Shown in pieces: positions 32,458 through 39,743 of a stretch of DNA of 64,000 nt (the first letter of the stretch is position 1; each line of letters starts with the position of its first letter). The DNA is from Paenibacillus ginsengihumi DSM 21568. GTDB taxonomy: Bacteria > Bacillota > Bacilli > Paenibacillales > NBRC-103111. A program made the translations under genes and the position numbers. Under the pieces are notes generated by a model. That model saw only the letters and a program-made list of their open reading frames with translations. It ran no database searches and was not told the DNA's origin. The stretch is from positions 113,384-177,383 of the forward strand of contig NZ_KB905550.1 of NCBI RefSeq assembly GCF_000380965.1, given 5' to 3'.

Positions 32458-33072
32458 ATGGAAGCTTTCAAACAGCATACCGGCCTCGTGGCGCCGGTTG
32501 ACCGCGTGAACGTGGACACGGACGCGATTATTCCCAAGCAATTTCTGAAGCGCATCGAGCGCTCCGGCTTCGGCCAGTTCCTGTTCTACGAATGGCGCTT
32601 CGACGAGCAGGGCAACCCGATTCCCGAGTTCAGCCTGAACCAGCCGCGCTATCAAGGCGCTTCGGTGCTGATTTCCCGCGCCAACTTCGGCTGCGGCTCG
32701 TCCCGCGAGCATGCGCCGTGGGCGATCCAGGATTACGGCTTCCGCGTGGTGATCGCGCCGTCGTTCGCCGACATTTTCTACAATAACTGCTTCAAAAACG
32801 GCATTTTGCCGATCAAGCTGAGCGAGGAGCAGGTCGAGGAACTGTTCCAGCGCACGGCGGCAAACGAAGGCTACAAGCTGACAGTCGATCTGGAGAACAA
32901 GACGATTGCAGACGGCCAGGGCCTGAGCATCGCCTTCGATCTTGACGAGCACCGCCGCCAGTTCCTGCTTCTCGGACTCGACGATATCGGTTTGACGCTT
33001 CAGCACGAGGACAAGATCGCAGCTTACGAGGCGGCTCATCAAGAGCGCCTGGCTTACAACGCGGCTCAGTAA
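32458..33072 (+). CDS. leuD: 3-isopropylmalate dehydratase small subunit
   Basis: Swivelling-domain partner of LeuC, 204 residues, about the normal length. It shows the start segment [37 protein letters not shown] (substrate-binding loop) and [20 protein letters not shown] is 10 bases before the ATG. The gene ends the leuCD unit at a hairpin with a T-rich tail. Confidence 0.97.
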   Translation: MEAFKQHTGLVAPVDRVNVDTDAIIPKQFLKRIERSGFGQFLFYEWRFDEQGNPIPEFSLNQPRYQGASVLISRANFGCGSSREHAPWAIQDYGFRVVIAPSFADIFYNNCFKNGILPIKLSEEQVEELFQRTAANEGYKLTVDLENKTIADGQGLSIAFDLDEHRRQFLLLGLDDIGLTLQHEDKIAAYEAAHQERLAYNAAQ

Positions 33073-33152
33073 TCCGTTTGTGCCGGGAGGCAGGCCCGCC
33101 ACTTGCGAGCTTTGACGAAATATGTCATAAAACCGTCGATGTTCACAAAAGT

Positions 33153-33186
33153 GTCGTCCCTTGCGTGGGGCGGCTCTTTTTCTTTT
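33153..33186 (+). terminator. Terminator after leuD
   Basis: GTCGTCCC (33153-33160) pairs with GGGGCGGC (33167-33174), two G-U pairs included. A T-rich tail follows. Confidence 0.7.
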
Positions 33187-33254
33187 TGCGCGTTGCTCCG
33201 ATATAATGTAGGTGAAATCGTGCTAAGAATGTACATGGGGGGCGGAGAGCGGCA

Positions 33255-34127
33255 ATGGCACACCATACTATCGGGGTTGTCGGCGGCGGTACGATGGGCC
33301 AAGGCATCGCCGAAATGCTGGCAGGCAAAGGTCTCGAAGTCGTGCTGGTCGAGCGGAACGCGGAGAAGCTGGCCGAGGCGAGAGAAAGAATCGAGAACCA
33401 ATTGGACAAGCAACTGGAGAAATGGGCGATTACGAAGGCGGAGAAAAAGCTGATTTTGGGCCGCATTCATCTGGCGCCCTCGCTGGAAGATCTCGGCGAG
33501 TGCGGCATGGTGATCGAATCGATCACCGAGGATTTGGAAGAGAAAAAAGAGCTGTTCGTTCAGCTCGATGCCATATGCCCGGAGCATGTGATCCTGGCCA
33601 GCAATACGTCGACGCTGAGCTTGACGGAGATCGCCGCGGCGACGCAGCGGGCCGAGCGGGTGATCGGGCTGCATTTCGTATATCCCGTATCGAAAATTCA
33701 TATGGTCGAAATCATCCGGGCGCTGAAAACGAGCGAAGAGACGTTCCTGCGCACCAAGCGGTTTGTGGAGGATACGATTCAGAAGCACGGCATCCAGGTA
33801 TACGAGTCGCCGGGCTTTGTGACGACGCGGCTTATTTGCGTGCTGATCAACGAGGCGATGCACGTGCTGAGCGAAGGCGTTGCGAGCGCCGAGGATATCG
33901 ATACGGCGATGCGGATCGGCTACGATTTTCATTACGGCCCGCTGGAGATGGCGGACCGGTTCGGGCTCGATTCGGTGCTGGCCGCCATGGAGCGGATGTT
34001 CCGCGAGTTCGGCGAGCTGAAATACCGCCCGGCTGTGCGCCTGAAGCAGCTTGTGCGCGCCGGGCATCTCGGGGTGAAGACGGGCCAGGGCTTTTTCCGG
34101 TACGATAAGGACGGTGACCGATTGTGA
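33255..34127 (+). CDS. 3-hydroxyacyl-CoA (3-hydroxybutyryl-CoA) dehydrogenase
   Basis: NAD-binding enzyme of the 3-hydroxybutyryl-CoA dehydrogenase type. The N-terminal Rossmann motif IGVVGGGTMGQGIAEM leads into SNTSTLSLTEIA, the catalytic GLHFVYPVSKIHMVEII segment (the family's usual HFFNP-type histidine motif appears here as HFVYP), and the C-terminal dimer domain from about residue 190. The length of 290 is right. The acyl chain acted on is uncertain because no thiolase or crotonase is adjacent. The stop overlaps the ackA start by four bases (GTGA). That suggests coupled expression of a CoA-linked step with acetate formation. Confidence 0.85.
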   Translation: MAHHTIGVVGGGTMGQGIAEMLAGKGLEVVLVERNAEKLAEARERIENQLDKQLEKWAITKAEKKLILGRIHLAPSLEDLGECGMVIESITEDLEEKKELFVQLDAICPEHVILASNTSTLSLTEIAAATQRAERVIGLHFVYPVSKIHMVEIIRALKTSEETFLRTKRFVEDTIQKHGIQVYESPGFVTTRLICVLINEAMHVLSEGVASAEDIDTAMRIGYDFHYGPLEMADRFGLDSVLAAMERMFREFGELKYRPAVRLKQLVRAGHLGVKTGQGFFRYDKDGDRL

Positions 34128-35338
34128 ACATACTTGTCATTAACGCAGGCAGTTCTTCGCTGAAATTCCAGCTGTACGCCATGAACAACGAGGCGGTGCT
34201 GGCCAAAGGCCGCGTCGAGCGGATCGGCATGGATTCCGCCATCCTGACGTACGAGCCGAGCAATGGGTCGGAGGTGCGCGAGGTGCAGGAAATCCTCGAC
34301 CATACGGCAGCGATCCGCAAGGTGCTCGATATGATTCTGCATTCGGATTACGGCGTGCTGAAAAGCTTAAGCGAGATTCAAGCGGTCGGTCACCGGGTTG
34401 TGCATGGCGGGGAGTCCTTCACCGGGTCGGTCGTGGTCGACGATGCGGTCAAGCGCGAGATCAGGCAGCTGTTCGATTTGGCGCCGCTGCACAATCCGGC
34501 CCATATGCTCGGGATCGTGGCCGTCGAGGCGAACATGCCCGAGGTGCCGCAGGCGGTCGTTTTCGATACGGCGTTTCATCAGACGATGCCGCCTGTCGCC
34601 TACTTGTACCCGATTCCCATGGTTCTGTATAAGAAGCATAAAATTCGCCGTTACGGCTTCCACGGCACGTCGCATATGTACGTCAGCGAGCGCGCCGCAG
34701 CCTATCTCGGCAAGCCGCTTGCCGAGCTGAAGCTGATCACTTGCCATATCGGCAACGGCTGCAGCTGCACGGCGGTGCTGCACGGCCGCTCGGTCGATAC
34801 GAGCATGGGCATGACCCCGCTCGAGGGGCTGATGATGGGCACGCGCAGCGGCGACATCGACCCGGCGATCGTCCCTTACGCAATGGCCAAGGAAGAGCTG
34901 ACGCTCGGCGAAGTCAACTCGATGCTGAACAAGCACAGCGGGCTGCTCGCCATCTCGGGCCTGTCGAGCGATATGCGGGAAATATTGGAGGCTTCGGAAG
35001 CGGGGGACCGCAACGCCCAGCTGGCCTTCGAGATGTACGAATACCGGCTGCGCAAATATATCGGCGCCTACGCCGCCGCGATGAACGGCGTGGACGCTAT
35101 CGTGTTTACGGCCGGCGTCGGGGAAAATTCGGCCGCGCTGCGGGCGGCGGTATGCCGCAATTTGACTTATTTGGGCCTTGAGCTCAACGAAGAAGCGAAC
35201 GTCCGGCGCGAATCCGCGGACCGGGCCATTACGACGCCGGAGTCCAGGGTTCAAGTGCTGGTCATTCCGACGAACGAGGAATTGATGATTGCGCGGGAAA
35301 CGCACAAGTTGATTTTGCAGCAAAATGATGTAGTATAA
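34124..35338 (+). CDS. ackA: Acetate kinase
   Basis: Makes ATP from acetyl phosphate, or runs in reverse to use acetate. ASKHA-fold motifs: VINAGSSSLKFQLY at the start, GHRVVHGGESF, RRYGFHGTSHMYV, HIGNGCS and FTAGVGENSA. It is full length at 404 residues. The GTG start lies inside the stop of the preceding dehydrogenase gene. No phosphotransacetylase gene (pta) is adjacent. A terminator hairpin follows. Confidence 0.95.
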   Translation: MNILVINAGSSSLKFQLYAMNNEAVLAKGRVERIGMDSAILTYEPSNGSEVREVQEILDHTAAIRKVLDMILHSDYGVLKSLSEIQAVGHRVVHGGESFTGSVVVDDAVKREIRQLFDLAPLHNPAHMLGIVAVEANMPEVPQAVVFDTAFHQTMPPVAYLYPIPMVLYKKHKIRRYGFHGTSHMYVSERAAAYLGKPLAELKLITCHIGNGCSCTAVLHGRSVDTSMGMTPLEGLMMGTRSGDIDPAIVPYAMAKEELTLGEVNSMLNKHSGLLAISGLSSDMREILEASEAGDRNAQLAFEMYEYRLRKYIGAYAAAMNGVDAIVFTAGVGENSAALRAAVCRNLTYLGLELNEEANVRRESADRAITTPESRVQVLVIPTNEELMIARETHKLILQQNDVV

Positions 35339-35359
35339 AGTGGATAGCATTTCTTCGGC

Positions 35360-35395
35360 CGAACGATCATATCCAGGTGATCGTTCGGTTTCGTT
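35360..35395 (+). terminator. Hairpin after ackA
   Basis: CGAACGATCA (35360-35369) pairs perfectly with TGATCGTTCG (35378-35387), followed by GTTTCGTT. The T tail is weak, so termination may be partial. Confidence 0.6.
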
Positions 35396-35451
35396 AGGCG
35401 AACGTTTCAGGCGCCGGCAAGGGCCGGCCAGACGCCAGAAGGAGGTTAACC

Positions 35452-36750
35452 ATGAGCCGTTCATTATGCACGATCCGCGAAGCGGGCAAGCGCACGGGCG
35501 AGACGGTCACGATCGGCTGTTGGCTGCATCGGGTGCGCTCCAGCGGCAAAATTCGATTTTTGCAGCTGCGCGACGGCACCGGCTACATTCAAGGGGTCGT
35601 CGCGAGGAGCGAGGTTAGCGACGAAGTATGGGAAGCGAGCGGGAAGCTGACGCAGGAAAGCTCGCTGTACGTTACCGGCCAGGTCCGGACCGACGAGCGG
35701 AGCAAGAGCGGTTACGAACTGACGGTGACCGGCATCGAGCTGATTCAGCTGGCCTCCGACTATCCGATTACGCCGAAGGAGCATGGGGTCGATTTTCTCA
35801 TGGACCATCGGCACCTGTGGATTCGCGCTCCGCGCCAGCGGGCGATTCTCGTCATTCGCGCGGAAATCATTCGCGCCATCCAGCGATTTTTCGACGAACG
35901 GGGCTTTACGCTGGTGGATCCGCCGATTTTGACGCCATCGTCCTGCGAAGGCACGACGAACCTGTTTCATACCAAATATTTTGACGAAGACGCTTTCCTG
36001 ACGCAAAGCGGCCAGCTGTATATGGAAGCGGCGGCGATGGCGCTGGGCAAAGTGTATTCGTTCGGCCCGACGTTCCGGGCGGAGAAATCGAAGACGCGCC
36101 GGCACCTGATCGAGTTCTGGATGATCGAGCCGGAGATGGCGTTCGTTGGTCACGAGGAAAACCTGAAGGTGCAGGAGCAGTTCGTGGAGCACATCGTGCA
36201 GTCGGTGCTGGTCCATTGCCGTCCCGAGCTGGAGCTGCTCGGGCGGGACATCGCCAAGCTGGAGAAGGTGAAGGCGCCGTTTCCGAGAATAACGTACGAC
36301 GAAGCCGTCCGGTTTCTTCAGGAGAACGGCCATGCGTTTGAGTGGGGCGAAGATTTCGGCGCGCCGCACGAGACGGCCATCGCGGAGCATTACGAGAAGC
36401 CGGTGTTCATCACTCATTACCCGACCGCCATCAAGGCGTTCTATATGAAACCGGACCCGAACCGTCCGGAGGTGGCGCTGTGCGCCGATCTGATTGCGCC
36501 GGAGGGCTACGGGGAAATTATCGGAGGCAGCCAGCGGATCGACGACCCGGTCTTGATGCAGCAGCGGTTCCGGGAGCACGAGCTGTCCGAGGAAGCGTAT
36601 CAGTGGTATTTGGACCTGCGGCGTTACGGCACGGTGCCGCACTCGGGCTTCGGGCTCGGGCTGGAAAGAACGGTCGCCTGGATCTGCGGGCTGGAGCATG
36701 TGCGGGAGACGATTCCGTTTCCGCGTCTTTTATATCGTTTGTATCCTTAA
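35452..36750 (+). CDS. asnS: Asparaginyl-tRNA synthetase
   Basis: Class IIb synthetase. The N-terminal OB-fold anticodon domain ([20 protein letters not shown]) covers about residues 15-115. The catalytic domain has motif 2 in [20 protein letters not shown] and motif 3 in [13 protein letters not shown]. The loop [12 protein letters not shown] and the segment FVGHEENL match AsnRS rather than AspRS. Full length at 432 residues. AAGGAGG is 7 bases before the ATG. dnaD follows, a gene order common in Firmicutes. Confidence 0.95.
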   Translation: MSRSLCTIREAGKRTGETVTIGCWLHRVRSSGKIRFLQLRDGTGYIQGVVARSEVSDEVWEASGKLTQESSLYVTGQVRTDERSKSGYELTVTGIELIQLASDYPITPKEHGVDFLMDHRHLWIRAPRQRAILVIRAEIIRAIQRFFDERGFTLVDPPILTPSSCEGTTNLFHTKYFDEDAFLTQSGQLYMEAAAMALGKVYSFGPTFRAEKSKTRRHLIEFWMIEPEMAFVGHEENLKVQEQFVEHIVQSVLVHCRPELELLGRDIAKLEKVKAPFPRITYDEAVRFLQENGHAFEWGEDFGAPHETAIAEHYEKPVFITHYPTAIKAFYMKPDPNRPEVALCADLIAPEGYGEIIGGSQRIDDPVLMQQRFREHELSEEAYQWYLDLRRYGTVPHSGFGLGLERTVAWICGLEHVRETIPFPRLLYRLYP

Positions 36751-36801
36751 ATTCGGTGCGGGCCAGTGGAGAAAGGCCGTCTTCTGGAAAGAGGGGTTGG
36801 G

Positions 36802-37470
36802 ATGAAACGCAACGATTACGACGCAAGCGATATGCCGTCCGTGCTGCTGGCGGCCTGGCACGAAGGGAACGCCGACGTGCCTTACTGGCTGCTGAAGTAT
36901 TACGCCGAGCTTGGCATGAACGAGCTGGACGTCATGCTTATCATTCATGTGATGGCCTTCAAACAGAAAGAAGGAAAAGATTTCCCGACGCTGGAGGAGC
37001 TGCAGTCGCGCATGTCGGTCTCTCAGGAGAAGGTGATCGCGGCGCTGCAGCGTCTGATGAAGGGCGGCATGCTCGCGATCGACGAGGAAGCCGACCCGGT
37101 TACCGGCGTTCACGGCGAGAAATACAATTGGCGGCCGCTCATGGAGCGGCTTGCTGTATGCCGGCTCGAGGAGCTTCAGCGCGATGCGGACGTCCAGCCG
37201 ACGCAGCAGGAGCGCAGCGACATTTTCACGATCTTCGAGAACGAATTCGGCCGGCCGCTGACTCCGATGGAGCTGGAATCGATCACGAACTGGATTGACC
37301 GCGACGGGTACCCGGAGGAGCTCATTTTGGCCGGGCTCAAGGAAGCCGTATTTGCGGGGAAGGTGCATTTTCGCTATATCGATCGCATCTTGCTGGAATG
37401 GAGCCGCAATCGCATCAAGACCGTCGAGCAGGCGAAAGAATACGCGCAGCGGTTCCGTTCGGGCCGGTGA
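36802..37470 (+). CDS. dnaD: DNA replication initiation protein DnaD
   Basis: Primosome protein that helps load the helicase at origin and restart sites. The N-terminal winged-helix domain (residues 1 to about 125, with FPTLEELQSRMSVSQEKVIA) is followed by the C-terminal DnaB/DnaD domain (FENEFGRPLTPMELESITNW). The YxxxI-type end motif (HFRYIDRILLEWSRN) is also present. 222 residues. The ATG at 36802 has GAGGGG at 6 bases. A GTG at 36766 is open but less well placed. The usual downstream neighbour nth is absent. Confidence 0.93.
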   Translation: MKRNDYDASDMPSVLLAAWHEGNADVPYWLLKYYAELGMNELDVMLIIHVMAFKQKEGKDFPTLEELQSRMSVSQEKVIAALQRLMKGGMLAIDEEADPVTGVHGEKYNWRPLMERLAVCRLEELQRDADVQPTQQERSDIFTIFENEFGRPLTPMELESITNWIDRDGYPEELILAGLKEAVFAGKVHFRYIDRILLEWSRNRIKTVEQAKEYAQRFRSGR

Positions 37471-37480
37471 CGAACATCAA

Positions 37481-37511
37481 GCCCCTGTGCCTTATGGCCG
37501 GGGTATTTTTT
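37481..37511 (+). terminator. Terminator after dnaD
   Basis: CCCC (37482-37485) and GCC (37489-37491) pair with GGC (37496-37498) and GGGG (37500-37503) around a TTAT loop. Six T follow. Confidence 0.75.
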
Positions 37512-37863
37512 GCCTTCTGATCCCTCCGAATTTCCTGTTACTATACACCAGCCCGAAGCGCCGGAACAGCTCCAAAACTTGCGCCGCAGCCTGAAATCAG
37601 CGCAGCCCGCGGCAGAGCGCGCTTCTGGCGGCGAGAAAAATGCCCTGCCCGGTATCGATTGCGCGGCCGCAGGCCGAACGGCGACAAGCCGGCGGCTTAT
37701 GCATGCCGGCAAGCGCGGCGTCGTCAGCAAATGACTTTTTTCGAGCTTTGCATAAAAATCTTTAAATATTATTTATTTTTTTGTAACTTTCCGCAAAGGA
37801 AAACCGTCTATAATCTGGAAAGTAAAATAGAGTAGTTTTTGTCGGAAGGAGTAGAGGGGGCCG
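37512..37863 (+). promoter_or_regulatory. Intergenic region upstream of the ABC export operon
   Basis: No gene seen. Near the end, TATAAT (about 37811-37816) is a good -10 box, with only a weak -35 (ACTTTC) 17 bases before it, in an A/T-rich stretch from 37740. The ribosome binding site GGAAGGAG follows. The part 37512-37735 shows nothing I can name. Confidence 0.4.
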
Positions 37864-38694
37864 ATGATCGGATGGCTGCGCAGGAAGAAGCCTGCGCGCG
37901 AGCAAGCAAGTGCGGGGTCGAAGGCGCTCCTGGCGGATACGCCGCCAAAGCAGGCAGCCGGAGCGAATCCGGCGGCGGACGGCGGCGAGGAAGCGACTAG
38001 CGCCAAGCGCGACCTGTCTGAGCCTTTGCTGACGGTCATGGGAGTCGAACGCTCGTTTTCCGTAGGGGGAACGCAGCTTCACGTGCTGCGCGGCATCAAT
38101 ATGGAGCTTTATCCCGAGCAGCTTGTCATGTTGAAGGGACGTTCCGGCTCGGGCAAGACGACGCTGCTGAATTTGATCGGCGGCCTTGACCAGCCGAATC
38201 GCGGGGAGATCGTATTCAAGGGACATCCGTTCCACCGCTGCAGCGACGACGAGCGGACAATCATCAGGCGCAAGGAAATCGGCTTTATTTTCCAATCGTT
38301 CGCCCTGATGCCGCTGCTGTCCGCGCGGGAGAACGTGGAGCTCGCCCTGCGCATGGCCGGCGTTCCCCGCTCGCAATGGAAGCAGCGGGTCGAGCACTGT
38401 CTGGAGCTTGTCGGCTTGGCCAAGCGGATGGATCACCGTCCGTTCGAGCTGTCCGGCGGCGAGCAGCAGCGGGTGGCGATCGCCAAGGCGATCGCGCACA
38501 AGCCGAGCCTCATTCTCGCGGATGAGCCGACGGCCGAGCTGGATTCGCAGATGGGCGCTCAAGTGATGTCTGTCTTTCGCGACATCATCCGCACGGAGCA
38601 CATAACGATCTGTATGACAACCCATGACCCGACAATAATGGAGGTAGCCGATCGTGTCTACGAGATGGTGGATGGAAAGTTTATCGCAAGCTAA
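37864..38694 (+). CDS. ABC transporter ATPase (MacB/LolD type), module 1
   Basis: ATPase of the MacB/LolD/FtsE kind that powers FtsX-fold permeases. Walker A GRSGSGKTTLLN (about residue 92), Q-loop FIFQSFALMPLL, signature LSGGEQQRVAIA and Walker B LILADEPTAELD are complete, and the switch histidine is in MTTHDPTIM. The first ~55 residues are a charged, low-complexity extension (RRKKPAREQASAGSKA) before the ATPase fold. GGAAGGAG precedes the ATG. Its end overlaps the adaptor gene by 41 bases. A second, different ATPase lies two genes downstream. Confidence 0.92.
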   Translation: MIGWLRRKKPAREQASAGSKALLADTPPKQAAGANPAADGGEEATSAKRDLSEPLLTVMGVERSFSVGGTQLHVLRGINMELYPEQLVMLKGRSGSGKTTLLNLIGGLDQPNRGEIVFKGHPFHRCSDDERTIIRRKEIGFIFQSFALMPLLSARENVELALRMAGVPRSQWKQRVEHCLELVGLAKRMDHRPFELSGGEQQRVAIAKAIAHKPSLILADEPTAELDSQMGAQVMSVFRDIIRTEHITICMTTHDPTIMEVADRVYEMVDGKFIAS

Positions 38695-39742
38695 GGGAAA
38701 GGCCAAGCCGTGGCTGGCCGCATGCGTTGCCGCCTCGCTCGTCGTCGGAGCGGGCTGCTCGCTGCTGCCTAAGGAAGAGGAGGAGGAGGTGCTGCCGTCC
38801 ATTACGGTGCCCCAGCTTTCGAAGAAGCCGGAGTACGAGGTGAAGACGAAGACGCTGGAGCAGAAGGCTCGCGGCTCCGGCAGGCTGCTCTCGACGGTGG
38901 AGGAAGTGCTGTATTTTACGGTTGACGGGAATCGGCGCATCAAGAACATCGCTGTCAAGGTCGGCGATACGGTGCAGCAGGGGCAGCTCATTGCCGAGCT
39001 GGATGTGACCGAGCTGGAGAACCAGCTGAAGCAGGAAAGGCTGCAGGCCCGCAAGGACGAGCTGGCCATGATCGAGGCTTTGCGCAAGTCCGACGAGATG
39101 AGCGCGGAGCAGCTGGAGCAGGCGAAGATCGATTTCGAGCTGAAGCGGGAAAAGTTGATCGAGCTGGAGCAGACGGTCGCCTCCGCCAAGCTGACGGCGC
39201 CGTTCAGCGGAACGATCGTGGCCGTGAACAAGAAGAAGGGCGATACGGCGGAGCAGTACGACGCGATCGCCACGATTGCCGATCTGTCTCAGCTGACGGT
39301 GGCCGCGAAATTCAGCGCGGACGATCTGAAGAAGATCGCCGTCGGCATGGAGGCGATCGTCGATATCAACGCCGCCGGACAGCATAAGGGCAAGGTGGTT
39401 CAGCTTCCCGTGCCGAAGGACGAGAATAGCGGCGGCTCGGGGATGCGGGGAGATGAGCAGCGGGAATCCATCGACGACTATTTGATCGTCCAGCTCGACG
39501 AATTTCCGCAAGGGCTGAGCCGGGGCACGCCGCTCAGCGTATCCGTCATTATCCAGCGCAAGGAGAATGCCATCGTCATCCCGCCGTCGACTCTTCGTAC
39601 ATATGCAGGACGCAACTACGTTCAAGTGGTGGACGAGAACGGCAACAAGAGGGAAGTGGATGTGGAGATCGGGCAGCAGACGTCGACGGATGTGGAAATT
39701 CTCAAAGGGCTTACGCCGGGACAGAAAGTAGTGGGTCGCTGA
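38654..39742 (+). CDS. Lipoprotein membrane-fusion (HlyD/MacA-like) adaptor, module 1
   Basis: Extracytoplasmic adaptor, 362 residues. The signal peptide ends in the lipobox VVGAGC (Cys about residue 35), followed by an acidic run EEEEEV. It has a biotinyl-lipoyl-like half (KVGDTVQQGQLIAELD), a coiled-coil hairpin about residues 112-175, the second lipoyl half (LTAPFSGTIVAVNKKKGD), a beta-barrel and an MP domain. The GTG at 38654 has GGAGGT at 8 bases, inside the preceding ATPase gene; this strong site decides the start. In a Gram-positive such adaptors work at the membrane/wall surface with FtsX-type permeases. The next gene is that permease. Confidence 0.9.
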   Translation: MSTRWWMESLSQAKGKAKPWLAACVAASLVVGAGCSLLPKEEEEEVLPSITVPQLSKKPEYEVKTKTLEQKARGSGRLLSTVEEVLYFTVDGNRRIKNIAVKVGDTVQQGQLIAELDVTELENQLKQERLQARKDELAMIEALRKSDEMSAEQLEQAKIDFELKREKLIELEQTVASAKLTAPFSGTIVAVNKKKGDTAEQYDAIATIADLSQLTVAAKFSADDLKKIAVGMEAIVDINAAGQHKGKVVQLPVPKDENSGGSGMRGDEQRESIDDYLIVQLDEFPQGLSRGTPLSVSVIIQRKENAIVIPPSTLRTYAGRNYVQVVDENGNKREVDVEIGQQTSTDVEILKGLTPGQKVVGR

Positions 39743-39743
39743 T

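Noticed and set aside
30814..33102. A 762-codon open frame on the minus strand opposite leuC and leuD
   Set aside because: Same kind of shadow: rich in Arg, Ala, His and Val and spanning two real genes and their gap.
37786..37802. Third copy of the short terminator-side repeat (AACTTTCCGCAA)
   Set aside because: Only about 12 bases agree and the rest of the pattern is missing; likely chance.
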